A stretch of 8,272 bases of DNA from Chloroflexota bacterium (GCA_003451595.1 DMDA01000001.1:42112-50383), one strand, 5' to 3'. Shown: positions 1-6,696, numbered from the stretch's first letter. Numbers and translations are program-made. The notes: generated by a model not told the origin, from the letters alone.

Positions 1-222
1 ATCGGCAACTGGAACGCGTATCTGTGGCCCCTGATCATCGCCAGCAGCCGCGAGTTCTACACGCTGCCGGTGGGGCTGAGCTTCTTTCGCGGCGAATCCA
101 CCACGCAATGGGAGAAGATCATGACCGGCGCCAGCCTGGCGACAGTTCCACTGCTAATCGTCTTCATCCTCTTCCAACGCCAGATCATCAAGGGAATTGC
201 GCTGACCGGGCTAAAGGGATGA
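1..222 (+). CDS. Carbohydrate ABC transporter permease, C-terminal end (MalG/UgpE type), 5' partial
   Basis: The frame is open from base 1 to TGA at 220-222 and gives the last 73 residues of a membrane permease. The opening NWNAYLWPLI and the following YTLPVGLSFF match the conserved C-terminal part of the sugar-importer permeases of the MalG/UgpE family. These sit in the inner membrane, pair with a MalF-like permease and take substrate from a lipoprotein or periplasmic binding protein. A final hydrophobic segment lies at about residues 45-58 of the fragment, and the end (FQRQIIKGIALTGLKG) is the usual family terminus. The EAA loop that contacts the ATPase lies upstream of the window. The gap to the next gene is 56 bases on the same strand, so the two are probably co-transcribed. 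The substrate cannot be told from this piece. Confidence 0.88.
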   Translation: MGNWNAYLWPLIIASSREFYTLPVGLSFFRGESTTQWEKIMTGASLATVPLLIVFILFQRQIIKGIALTGLKG

Positions 223-266
223 GGACAGGGGCGAGTTGCCACGGACGGCTCACCCACCACACAAAC

Positions 267-272
267 AGGGAG
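267..272 (+). promoter_or_regulatory. Ribosome binding site that fixes the TTG start of the lyase
   Basis: AGGGAG ends six bases before TTG at 279. No ATG in this frame has a comparable site near the expected N-terminus. The frame can be read back to an ATG at 24, but that would overlap most of the permease end and add 85 residues that look like read-through of another gene. Confidence 0.6.
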
Positions 273-278
273 AATGCC

Positions 279-1763
279 TTGTCGCTGAACTTTCCACACC
301 CAATCTACAGCCAGCACGTTCTGCAGCCAGCCTACGCCGACGCGCAGACCTATCTGTTTGAGCCAATGCTGGCGGCGCATGAAGCGCACGCCGTGATGTT
401 GGCGGAGTGCGGAATCATCACGCAGGCAAATGCAGCGGCGCTGGTGAGAGCGGTCGCTGCGATCCGGAGCGAGGGCGTCGCCGCCTACACCTATCACCCA
501 GGCATCGAAGACCTCTTCTTCCGTATCGAGGGGCGCATCATTGAGCTGGCGGGCGCGGACGACGGCGGCAACCTGCAACTGGCGCGCAGCCGCAACGATC
601 TCGGGCACGCGCTGGCGCGCATGGCGCTGCGCACGCGCGTGCTCGCCGTGCAAGAGGCGTTGCTGCGCCTGCGCACGGCGGTCATGACGCAGGCGCAGCA
701 ACATCTCACGACGCTCATGCCTGGCTACACTCATACGCAGCCGGCGCAGCCTGTCACTTTTGCCCATTACCTGGCCGGCGTACTCACCTTTCTGGCGCAC
801 GACCAGGCAAAATTCGCCGCCGCCTATGCCACGATCAATCGCTCGCCGCTCGGCGCAGCGGCGCTGACGGGCACTGGTTTTCCCATCGATCGCCGGCGTG
901 TGGCTGCGCTGCTTGGCTTCGATGACATTGTCCTTAGCACGCAGCACGCTATTGGCGGCGGCGAGTATCTGACTGATGTGGCCTTCGCTGTGCAGGCGCT
1001 GGCGATTGACCTCAGCCGCATGACGCATGATCTGCTGGTGCGCGCCACGCAAGAAGCCAACGCGCTGCGCATTGACGATAGCTTCATCCAGATCAGCTCG
1101 ATCATGCCGCAGAAGCGCAACCCGGTGGTGTTGGAGCATCTGCGCGCCCGCCTCAGCCGCGCCCTCGGCTACGCCCAGACTGTCGTGATGCAGTGTCACA
1201 ACATCCCCTACGGCGACACACAGGACATCGAAGATGAGATTTTGCCGCCGATCTTCAGTGCGCTAGATGCTATCGAGGAGTGTCTGCAGCTCTACACCGC
1301 CGTGTTCGAAACGCTGTCCCTCAATGTGGAGCATCTCCGTCGCCAGGCTGGCGAGGGCTTCACCACCGCCACCGAGCTGGCTGACACGCTGGTGCGCGCA
1401 ACAGGGCTGCCCTTCCGTCTGGCGCACAAGGTCGTGGCGAACATGGTGCAGACAGCAGTACAGGCTGGCATCCCCAGTTCGCAATTGGCGTGTGATCAGC
1501 TGCAAACTGCGGCGCGGCAGGTGCTGGGACATGAACTTCCTATCGATGCGGCGCAGTTCCAACAGGCGCTGGAGCCAGCCCATTTCATTGCGGTGCGGAC
1601 AGGCGAGGGCGGGGTTGCGCCCAGCGCCACAACGGCTGTGCTCGATGTGCTCCAGGCGGGATGGGATGCCGACGCCCAACAATTGGCATCACAACGCGCG
1701 CTGGCAGTGCGCGCCGAAGCAAAGCGCCATGACGCCTTGCAGCGACTCCAGGCAGGTGGATGA
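279..1763 (+). CDS. Argininosuccinate lyase family protein (ArgH-like C-N lyase, possibly EDDS-lyase-like)
   Basis: A 494-residue member of the fumarase/aspartase superfamily, ArgH subfamily. These homotetrameric cytosolic enzymes split a C-N bond by beta-elimination and release fumarate. Visible motifs are ARSRND at 102-107, GYTHTQPAQPVTF at 149-161 with the catalytic-type His152, GTGFPIDR at 198-205, and the mobile signature loop SSIMPQKRNP at 273-282 with the base-type serines. All active-site regions are present and the length is close to the usual 460-500. True ArgH normally reads HTGRSRNDQ, YTHLQRAQP and GSSxMPQKKNPD; this protein has LQLARSRNDL, YTHTQPAQP and ISSIMPQKRNPV. The RNPV form is one I associate with ArgH-like lyases acting on other N-substituted aspartates, such as EDDS lyase. 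Pipelines will probably name it argH. The TTG start is chosen from its ribosome binding site and the family N-terminus. It lies between a sugar permease and surE, away from arginine genes. Family assignment is secure; substrate is not. Confidence 0.9.
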   Translation: MSLNFPHPIYSQHVLQPAYADAQTYLFEPMLAAHEAHAVMLAECGIITQANAAALVRAVAAIRSEGVAAYTYHPGIEDLFFRIEGRIIELAGADDGGNLQLARSRNDLGHALARMALRTRVLAVQEALLRLRTAVMTQAQQHLTTLMPGYTHTQPAQPVTFAHYLAGVLTFLAHDQAKFAAAYATINRSPLGAAALTGTGFPIDRRRVAALLGFDDIVLSTQHAIGGGEYLTDVAFAVQALAIDLSRMTHDLLVRATQEANALRIDDSFIQISSIMPQKRNPVVLEHLRARLSRALGYAQTVVMQCHNIPYGDTQDIEDEILPPIFSALDAIEECLQLYTAVFETLSLNVEHLRRQAGEGFTTATELADTLVRATGLPFRLAHKVVANMVQTAVQAGIPSSQLACDQLQTAARQVLGHELPIDAAQFQQALEPAHFIAVRTGEGGVAPSATTAVLDVLQAGWDADAQQLASQRALAVRAEAKRHDALQRLQAGG

Positions 1764-2620
1764 AAGGCTATGTTCAGAACAGTCTCATGAAATTCATAAC
1801 TCCAACATCGCCTGCACCACTGATTCTATTGACTAACGACGACGGTATCCATTCCTTCGGTCTGCATGCGGCAGTGGCCGCGTGCGAGCCACTAGGCGAC
1901 CTGCTGGTCGTGGCGCCGATGACGCAACAGACGGCCGCCGGGCGCTCAAAGCCGCCGCACAGCAGCGGCAGGCTGGCGCGCGTCGAAATTCATGTGCACG
2001 ACAAGGTGATCCCGGCGTATGGCGTCGATGCATCACCAGCGCAGGCGGTCGAGCACGCCCTCTTCGAGTTGGCGCCGCGCGCCGTCAATCTCGTCGTCTC
2101 TGGCATTAACTACGGGGAAAATGTGGGCGAGGGACTGGCGGTCTCTGGCACGTTGGGCGCGGCCATCGAGGGCGCCTCGTTCGGCATTCCAGCGCTGGCT
2201 GTCTCGCGCCAGACTGATCCGTCTCACTTTCTGGACCACCGCGCTGAGCTGGATTTCAGCGTTGCCGCGCACTTTCTACGTCACTGGGCGCGACATGTCC
2301 TGGCGCATGGGCTGCCTACCGGCGTCGATGTACTCAAGATCGACGTGCCCGACACCGCCACCACCGCCACGCCCCACCGCTGGACGCGTCAGAGCCGGCG
2401 CCGCTACTTCATCCCTGTGCCGCCGCAGCGCACCAACGAGCACGACCCCGCGCCAATGGGTTTCGTCCTGCGCGCCGATCCCGTCGAGTTGGAGCCAGAC
2501 AGCGATGTGCGTGCGGTGATCCTGGATCGGGTGGTCTCCATCACGCCGATCACAGGCGATATGACGGCAGCGGTGACGAACGCCGCCCTATCGCAATGGG
2601 AGCAGCATGGCTCTGCCTGA
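1760..2620 (+). CDS. surE: 5'/3'-nucleotidase SurE
   Basis: A 286-residue SurE-family phosphatase, a metal-dependent enzyme that removes phosphate from nucleoside monophosphates and sometimes polyphosphate. Visible are LLTNDDGI at 23-30 with the metal-binding Asp27-Asp28, VVAP at 50-53 followed by QQTAAGRS at 56-63, VSGINYGENVG at 113-123 with metal ligand Asn117, the SGTLGAAIEG loop at 129-138, and the late VSITPI segment at 259-264. Family members are usually about 250 residues, so this one is slightly long at the N-terminus. The start overlaps the lyase stop as ATGA, which suggests translational coupling; Met10 (base 1787) is an alternative but has no clear ribosome site. The metal-ligand serine of the well-studied enzymes is Thr58 here, seen also in the QQT-x-x-GR subgroup. 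Its place in a transporter-lyase operon suggests it acts on a pathway intermediate or nucleotide by-product, but that is inference. Confidence 0.93.
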   Translation: MKGYVQNSLMKFITPTSPAPLILLTNDDGIHSFGLHAAVAACEPLGDLLVVAPMTQQTAAGRSKPPHSSGRLARVEIHVHDKVIPAYGVDASPAQAVEHALFELAPRAVNLVVSGINYGENVGEGLAVSGTLGAAIEGASFGIPALAVSRQTDPSHFLDHRAELDFSVAAHFLRHWARHVLAHGLPTGVDVLKIDVPDTATTATPHRWTRQSRRRYFIPVPPQRTNEHDPAPMGFVLRADPVELEPDSDVRAVILDRVVSITPITGDMTAAVTNAALSQWEQHGSA

Positions 2621-2652
2621 CCAGAGGCAAGTCCACATTGATGGTGCGCTGA

Positions 2653-2682
2653 TTACCCGCTTTGCGACGCCAGGGCTATAAT
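2653..2682 (+). promoter_or_regulatory. Candidate terC promoter P1 (TTACCC - 18 nt - TATAAT)
   Basis: A perfect -10 hexamer, TATAAT, lies at 2677-2682 inside the first copy of the 40-base repeat. A weak -35 (TTACCC, three of six consensus bases) lies 18 bases upstream at 2653-2658. Transcription would start near 2688-2690, leaving a leader of about 160 bases before terC. The site is the first good -10 after the end of surE. Confidence 0.5.
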
Positions 2683-2710
2683 CGCACTGTTTTGGAAGAT
2701 TGTGAGGAGG
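2671..2710 (+). repeat. 40-base direct repeat, copy 1 (with TATAAT and GAGGAGG)
   Basis: This block starts CAGGGCTATAATCG and ends GATTGTGAGGAGG. It matches 2747-2786 at 38 of 40 positions. The differences are T to C in the -10 element (2679 versus 2755) and A to C at 2686 versus 2762. The block reads like a promoter, short 5' leader and Shine-Dalgarno, but no start codon follows its GAGGAGG at a usable distance. Confidence 0.9.
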
Positions 2711-2721
2711 CCTCGACTTCC

Positions 2722-2745
2722 GGCTTCGTTACAATAGGTGAAGCC
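2722..2745 (+). other. Inverted repeat between the two 40-base repeats
   Basis: GGCTTC at 2722-2727 pairs exactly with GAAGCC at 2740-2745 around a 12-base loop. An alternative pairing exists between GAGGC at 2707-2711 and GCCTC at 2743-2747. Either fold would form in RNA started at P1 and could bury the first GAGGAGG. There is no T-run after it, so it is not a typical terminator. Confidence 0.4.
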
Positions 2746-2746
2746 T

Positions 2747-2786
2747 CAGGGCTACAATCGCCCTGTTTTGGAAGATTGTGAGGAGG
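2747..2786 (+). repeat. 40-base direct repeat, copy 2 (TACAAT, hairpin plus TTTT, GAGGAGG)
   Basis: This is the second copy, offset by 76 bases. CAGGGC at 2747-2752 pairs perfectly with GCCCTG at 2760-2765 around a 7-base loop and is followed by TTTT at 2766-2769, so it looks like a small intrinsic terminator or attenuator. In copy 1 the same stem has a mismatch. The -10 here is TACAAT, with TTACAA 18 bases upstream at 2729-2734, so a weaker second promoter is also possible. Its GAGGAGGG serves the mini-ORF at 2791. Confidence 0.85.
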
Positions 2787-2790
2787 GCGA

Positions 2791-2829
2791 ATGGGCGCGT
2801 GTTGGCGGCGCGTCCCTTGCGCCACTTAG
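2791..2829 (+). CDS. Possible 12-residue leader peptide upstream of terC
   Basis: ATG at 2791 lies four bases after AGGAGG, a near-ideal Shine-Dalgarno. The frame encodes MGACWRRVPCAT and stops with TAG at 2827-2829, 20 bases before the terC start. The peptide has two cysteines, one tryptophan and two adjacent arginines. The region can fold in two exclusive ways: GGGCGCG at 2793-2799 with CGCG-T-CCC at 2809-2816, or TGGCG at 2803-2807 with CGCCA at 2820-2824. Translation of the peptide could therefore alter folding upstream of terC. No homologue is known to me; a chance ORF this short is quite possible. Confidence 0.3.
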   Translation: MGACWRRVPCAT

Positions 2830-2834
2830 TCGAT

Positions 2835-2841
2835 AAAGGAG
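2835..2841 (+). promoter_or_regulatory. Ribosome binding site of terC
   Basis: AAAGGAG ends eight bases before ATG at 2850. This decides the start against the upstream in-frame GTG at 2778, which would add 24 hydrophilic residues before the first membrane helix. Confidence 0.7.
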
Positions 2842-2849
2842 CGGCGGAC

Positions 2850-3860
2850 ATGGCAACGTCTCCCTGGTTTTGGATTCTGTTCAACCTGTTTGTGATCGCG
2901 ATGCTGGTGATCGATCTTGGCATCTTCAACCGGAAAGCGCATCGCATCGGCGTCAAGGAGGCGACAATTTGGAGCATCGTCTGGATCAGCCTGGCGCTGC
3001 TCTTTAACATGGGCCTCTACTTTTTTGAGGGACCAGAGATTGCGATGCAGTTTCTGGGCGGCTATTTGCTGGAAAAATCGCTCAGCGTCGACAACATCTT
3101 TGTCTTCGTGATGATCTTCACCTATTTTTCTACGCCCGCCGAGTATCAGCACCGCGTCCTCTACTGGGGCATCCTCACTGCGCTGGTGTTGCGCGGCGCA
3201 ATGATTCTTACTGGCGCGGCGTTGATCTCTCGCTTCGACTTTCTGATCGCCGGCTTCGGCGTACTGCTCATCGTCACTGCCATCCGCATGTTCCGCAGCG
3301 GCGAGGAAAGTGGCGACCTGAGCAACAATCTTGTGGTGCGACTGGTGCAGCGCTTCTTGCCCGTGACCGACGACTATCGCGGCGCTCACTTCACCGTGAT
3401 TGAGCAGGGCAAACGCATGATCACGCCACTGCTTGTCGTGTTGCTGGTGGTGGAGACGAGCGATGTGATCTTCGCGGTAGATTCGATCCCTGCCGTCTTT
3501 GGGATCACAACCGACCCTTTCATCGTCTATACATCCAACGTCTTTGCCATTTTGGGCTTGCGTTCGCTCTACTTCTTACTGGCGGGCGTCGTTGACAAGT
3601 TCCACTACCTCAAGCTGGGGTTGTCGTTGGTGCTGAGTTTTGTCGGCGCCAAGATGGTGGTGGAGACCATCAGCGACTACACAATGCCGCATCCACTGCA
3701 TGTCCCGATCCAGTGGTCGCTGCTGGTGATTGCCGTCGTGCTTGGCGCCTCGGTTGCCGCGTCCATCATCTTCCCACGCCGCGAGCTGGCATTGGCCGAA
3801 GCGACTGAACCGACTGCCGAGGAGCTGCATCGCAGCGTGAAAGAACTGGTCGGCCGCTAA
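2850..3860 (+). CDS. terC: TerC/Alx family integral membrane protein (probable Mn2+ exporter)
   Basis: A 336-residue polytopic membrane protein of the TerC family (Alx branch). The hallmark motifs are present: an acidic Asp22 in the first helix, EKSLSVDNIFVF at 75-86, and ETSDVIFAVDSIPAVFGIT at 202-220 followed by PFIVYTSNVFAILGLRSLYF at 223-242. The paired acidic residues in these helices are thought to bind metal. I count about eight hydrophobic segments (roughly 7-25, 38-59, 83-92, 105-126, 131-146, 191-210, 238-247 with 254-273, and 289-308) and a charged C-terminal tail. Related proteins (E. coli Alx, B. subtilis YkoY/MeeY and MeeF) export manganese or help metal loading of secreted proteins; the older tellurite link comes from the ter operon. 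The length fits the family. It has its own leader with duplicated promoter-like repeats and converges on the pot operon. No canonical yybP-ykoY riboswitch core is visible. Confidence 0.93.
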   Translation: MATSPWFWILFNLFVIAMLVIDLGIFNRKAHRIGVKEATIWSIVWISLALLFNMGLYFFEGPEIAMQFLGGYLLEKSLSVDNIFVFVMIFTYFSTPAEYQHRVLYWGILTALVLRGAMILTGAALISRFDFLIAGFGVLLIVTAIRMFRSGEESGDLSNNLVVRLVQRFLPVTDDYRGAHFTVIEQGKRMITPLLVVLLVVETSDVIFAVDSIPAVFGITTDPFIVYTSNVFAILGLRSLYFLLAGVVDKFHYLKLGLSLVLSFVGAKMVVETISDYTMPHPLHVPIQWSLLVIAVVLGASVAASIIFPRRELALAEATEPTAEELHRSVKELVGR

Positions 3861-3886
3861 GGGCGCCTGCGCCGCGACGACGCCCT
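3860..3886. terminator. Inverted repeat between convergent terC and potC-like genes
   Basis: AGGGCG at 3860-3865 pairs with CGCCCT at 3881-3886. The stem overlaps the last base of the terC stop and the last bases of the potC-like stop (TAG on the minus strand, 3885-3887). GGCG-CCTG-CGCC inside offers an alternative small stem. The downstream plus-strand sequence AATTGTTCT is only weakly T-rich, and the minus side has no T-run, so it may be a modest terminator or just the end of both messages. Confidence 0.4.
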
Positions 3887-4706
3887 AATTGTTCTGCCCC
3901 ATCGTGTCATCTGCACGCTGCGTCAGGCGGTGCGCGTAGAGGATGGGCAACGCCATCACCAGCACCACCAGAATCGCCACGACATTGGTCACCGGACGCT
4001 CGCGTGGGCGGAAGAGCTGACTGAAAATCCAGATCGGCAGCGTCTGTTGCTGACCGGCAGTGAAGGTCGTTACGATAATCTCATCGAAGGAGAGGGCAAA
4101 GGCCAGCACGCCGCCCGCCAGCATTGCTGTGCCGAGATAAGGCAGCAAGATGTAACGAAAGGTCTGGAAGCCATTGGCGCCCAAATCCATTGACGCCTCC
4201 ACCTGCGACCAGGCAGTGCGTCGGAAACGCGCCAGCACGTTGTTGTAGACAGTCACCACGCAGAAGGTGGCGTGACCGATCACGATCGTCCAGTACGAAA
4301 AAGGTATCTCGAACATTCCCATCGTCGCACGCAGCGCAATGCCGGTGACGATGCCTGGCAGTGCAATCGGCAACAGCAACGCCAGCGAGATCACTTCACG
4401 GCCAAAGAAGCGACTCCGATGTACAGCCGCCGCCGCCAGCGTCCCCAATACCAATGCCGCCCCGGTCGCTAATGCCGCCACGCGCACCGACAACCACAAC
4501 GCCTCCCAGAAATCTGTACGTTGCAGCGCAGCGCCAAACCATTTGAGCGTCAAGCCGGGCAGCGGAAAGGTAAATCCACCTTCGTCAGTGGTGAACGCAT
4601 AGAGAAAAATAATCAGAATTGGAACGTGTAGAAAAAGCAGCACCAACAGGGCGGAGAGGCTCACCCCCCAGGGCGCCCGCTCCATACTCGTTGATTTGAC
4701 CGTCAT
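3885..4706 (-). CDS. potC: Spermidine/putrescine-type ABC transporter permease (PotC-like)
   Basis: A 273-residue inner-membrane permease, the second of the pair that forms the channel of a Pot/Fbp-type importer. A first helix at about 16-37 is followed by a periplasmic loop (FTTDEGGFTFPLPGLTLKWF), as in PotC and YdcV. The EAA loop that docks onto the ATPase is at 170-189 (EASMDLGANGFQTFRYILLP). Further hydrophobic segments lie near 73-96, 105-127, 139-158, 192-215 and 240-259. FALSFDEIIVTTFTAG at 203-218 is a strong PotC-family signature. Its ATG lies three bases after the stop of the potB-like gene, so the two are translated together; a GAGG sequence lies about 11 bases before the start. 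It is the last gene of the operon. The substrate may be a polyamine, amino acid or related amine. Confidence 0.92.
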   Translation of the reverse strand: MTVKSTSMERAPWGVSLSALLVLLFLHVPILIIFLYAFTTDEGGFTFPLPGLTLKWFGAALQRTDFWEALWLSVRVAALATGAALVLGTLAAAAVHRSRFFGREVISLALLLPIALPGIVTGIALRATMGMFEIPFSYWTIVIGHATFCVVTVYNNVLARFRRTAWSQVEASMDLGANGFQTFRYILLPYLGTAMLAGGVLAFALSFDEIIVTTFTAGQQQTLPIWIFSQLFRPRERPVTNVVAILVVLVMALPILYAHRLTQRADDTMGQNN

Positions 4707-4709
4707 AGA

Positions 4710-5651
4710 TTACAATGCCTCGAATGCGCCCAGCTTGCGCGCCACCAGTAGATAGACCACCATGATCACCATCGGCACGACGGTCATCGCCGCCGCCAGC
4801 GGCAGATTGCCCGCCGTTCCCTGATAGGCCAACACCGCCTGCCCGATAAAGAAAGCCGAGTTGCCCAACACCTGTGGCACGATGAAGTCACCCAGGGTTA
4901 GCGAGAAGGTGAAGATCGACCCCGCCACCACACCGGGGAAGCTCAGCGGCAGGATGACGCTGCGAAAAGTCACACCGGGTCTGGCGCCCAGATCGGCCGA
5001 TGCTTCCAGATAGGACTTCGGCACCTTTTCCAGCGCCGCCTGGATCGGCAACACCATATAGGGCAGCCAGACATAGACAAAGGCAATAAACATACCCAAC
5101 ATCGACACCGAGAGCGACGGCCCGCCAATCACCGGCGTCGCCAGCACACCGTCAAGCAACCACTGCACGCCGATCTGGCTGGCAGCCCAGGCCACAATCC
5201 CTTCGCGCGCCAGAATCAGCTTCCAGGCGTAGACACGCACGATGTAGCTCGACCAGAGCGGCAGCAGCACGCCCAGATAGAGCAGCCCTTTCATACGCGG
5301 CGACGCATAGCGCGCCATGTAATACGCCAGCGGAAAGGCCAGTAGCGCACACATCACTGTCACCGCCGCCGCCATGCTGACAGTGCGCAGGATGATCGAC
5401 AGGTTAGCGGGCTGCAGGAGCGCAACATAGTTCTTGAACGAGAGGTCGCGCACAATCTTGCCGCTGAAGTCGTCAAGCTGATAGAAGCTGTTGATCATCA
5501 GCGCCACCAGCGAGCCGAGATAAATGACGCCCATGTAGAGCACGGGCAGCAGAAAGAGCAGCCCAGTCAGTAGCCAGGGGCGCGTGTAGAGCGCCGTCGA
5601 GATGCGCGACAGGAACGAACGGGGTTGCGTGGGCGCGGCGAGCGTTGTCAT
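4710..5651 (-). CDS. potB: Spermidine/putrescine-type ABC transporter permease (PotB-like)
   Basis: A 313-residue inner-membrane permease. The first helix is at about 27-52. YQLDDFSGKIVRDLSFKNYV at 57-76 is the periplasmic stretch typical of PotB and related permeases. The EAA loop is at 216-235 (EASADLGARPGVTFRSVILP), and the family signature SLTLGDFIVPQVLG is at 250-263. I chose ATG at 5651 because GAGGG lies seven bases before it; an in-frame reading extends 26 codons further back into the end of the ATPase gene but has no membrane or family logic. The start is four bases after the potA-like stop. It would form a heterodimer channel with the PotC-like protein. Confidence 0.92.
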   Translation of the reverse strand: MTTLAAPTQPRSFLSRISTALYTRPWLLTGLLFLLPVLYMGVIYLGSLVALMINSFYQLDDFSGKIVRDLSFKNYVALLQPANLSIILRTVSMAAAVTVMCALLAFPLAYYMARYASPRMKGLLYLGVLLPLWSSYIVRVYAWKLILAREGIVAWAASQIGVQWLLDGVLATPVIGGPSLSVSMLGMFIAFVYVWLPYMVLPIQAALEKVPKSYLEASADLGARPGVTFRSVILPLSFPGVVAGSIFTFSLTLGDFIVPQVLGNSAFFIGQAVLAYQGTAGNLPLAAAMTVVPMVIMVVYLLVARKLGAFEAL

Positions 5652-5655
5652 ATAG

Positions 5656-6696
5656 CTACCCTCGCAACTCCAGCATGTGCTCGCGCTGCCAGTGCAGCCG
5701 CACGCGCTCACCGTCGCGCGCGGCGACATCGGTGGCGCTCTTGAGCAAGTTCTGTTGGACGACCATCATTTCTGCGCCATCGTCCAGCCGCACGCGGTAG
5801 CGTGTGAACAGCCCCAAATAGTCAACATCGAAGACGACGCCATCTACAGCCAATGCACCGGGGGGCGGCGGGGCGCCGACTTCGCTGAGATGAATCTTTT
5901 CTGGACGCAACGCGCAGACGCGATCGGCGCCGATGAGTTGTTGCGCCAGCGCCCCGGTGATCATGTTCGAGGTGCCGACAAACGTGGCGACGAAGGCGGT
6001 CTGCGGTTGCTCATAGATTTCGGCGGGCGACCCGATCTGCTCGACCCGTCCCTGGTTGAAGACGGCGATGCGGTCGCTCATGCTCAGCGCCTCTTCCTGG
6101 TCATGCGTCACAAAGATGAAGGTGATGCCGAGCCGTTGTTGCAGACTTTTCAACTCGACCTGCATCTGCTGGCGCAACTTAAGGTCGAGCGCGCCGAGCG
6201 GTTCGTCGAGGAGCAGCACACGCGGCTGATTGATCAACGCACGCGCCAGGGCCACACGCTGTCGCTGCCCGCCCGAAAGTTGCGATGGCTTGCGCGCCGC
6301 ATAGCCCGGTAATTGCACCAGCTCGAGCATCTCTTCCACGCGGCGCTGACGCTCAGCCTTATTCACCTTGCGAATCTTGAGTCCGTAGGCGATATTGTCG
6401 CCAACAGTCATGTGTGGGAAGAGCGCATAATCCTGGAAGACAGTGTTGACATCGCGCTCGTAGGGCGGCAAATGGGTGACATTGGCGCCGTGCAGATAGA
6501 CCACGCCTGCGGTCGGGCGGTCGAAGCCAGCGATCATGCGCAGACAGGTCGTCTTGCCAGAGCCAGACGGCCCCAGCATCGTGAAGAACTCGCCATCGCG
6601 TATCTTCAGATCGACGGCATCCACGGCCTTGACTTCGCCAAAGGCGCGGGTCACCTGCTCAAAAACAACAGCGTACTCGTAGGTAGGCGTACTCAT
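5656..6696 (-). CDS. potA: Spermidine/putrescine-type ABC transporter ATP-binding protein (PotA-like)
   Basis: A 346-residue ATPase that powers the importer from the cytoplasmic face. All nucleotide-binding motifs are intact: Walker A GPSGSGKTT at 42-50, Q-loop Gln88 in VFQDYALFPHM, signature LSGGQRQR at 140-147, Walker B LLLDEP at 161-166, D-loop GALD at 168-171, and switch His198 in FVTHDQEEA. A C-terminal TOBE regulatory domain follows from about 245 to the end, as in PotA and FbpC. The length fits PotA (about 350-380). ATG at 6696 gives the usual N-terminus; a longer in-frame reading back to 7026 only runs antiparallel through the wrong frame of the enolase gene. The start lies 16 bases after the enolase stop, with only a weak AGGG upstream, so coupling to the enolase gene is likely. 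Confidence 0.93.
   Translation of the reverse strand: MSTPTYEYAVVFEQVTRAFGEVKAVDAVDLKIRDGEFFTMLGPSGSGKTTCLRMIAGFDRPTAGVVYLHGANVTHLPPYERDVNTVFQDYALFPHMTVGDNIAYGLKIRKVNKAERQRRVEEMLELVQLPGYAARKPSQLSGGQRQRVALARALINQPRVLLLDEPLGALDLKLRQQMQVELKSLQQRLGITFIFVTHDQEEALSMSDRIAVFNQGRVEQIGSPAEIYEQPQTAFVATFVGTSNMITGALAQQLIGADRVCALRPEKIHLSEVGAPPPPGALAVDGVVFDVDYLGLFTRYRVRLDDGAEMMVVQQNLLKSATDVAARDGERVRLHWQREHMLELRG

Noticed and set aside
24..278. Upstream extension of the lyase to ATG at 24
   Set aside because: It overlaps the permease end in another frame, and the added residues show no relation to ArgH. TTG at 279 has a good ribosome site.
57..1199. A 380-codon minus-strand frame opposite the lyase
   Set aside because: Arginine-rich, motif-free antisense of a conserved enzyme; no ribosome site or promoter of its own was seen.
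2611..2626. CTCTG/CAGAG stem across the surE stop as a terminator
   Set aside because: Only five base pairs and no following T-run.
2621..2849. A yybP-ykoY manganese riboswitch before terC
   Set aside because: This was expected from the family, but I could not find its conserved core bases. A covariance search would be decisive.
5677..6312. A 211-codon plus-strand frame opposite the potA-like gene
   Set aside because: Shadow of the ATPase; no recognisable domain.
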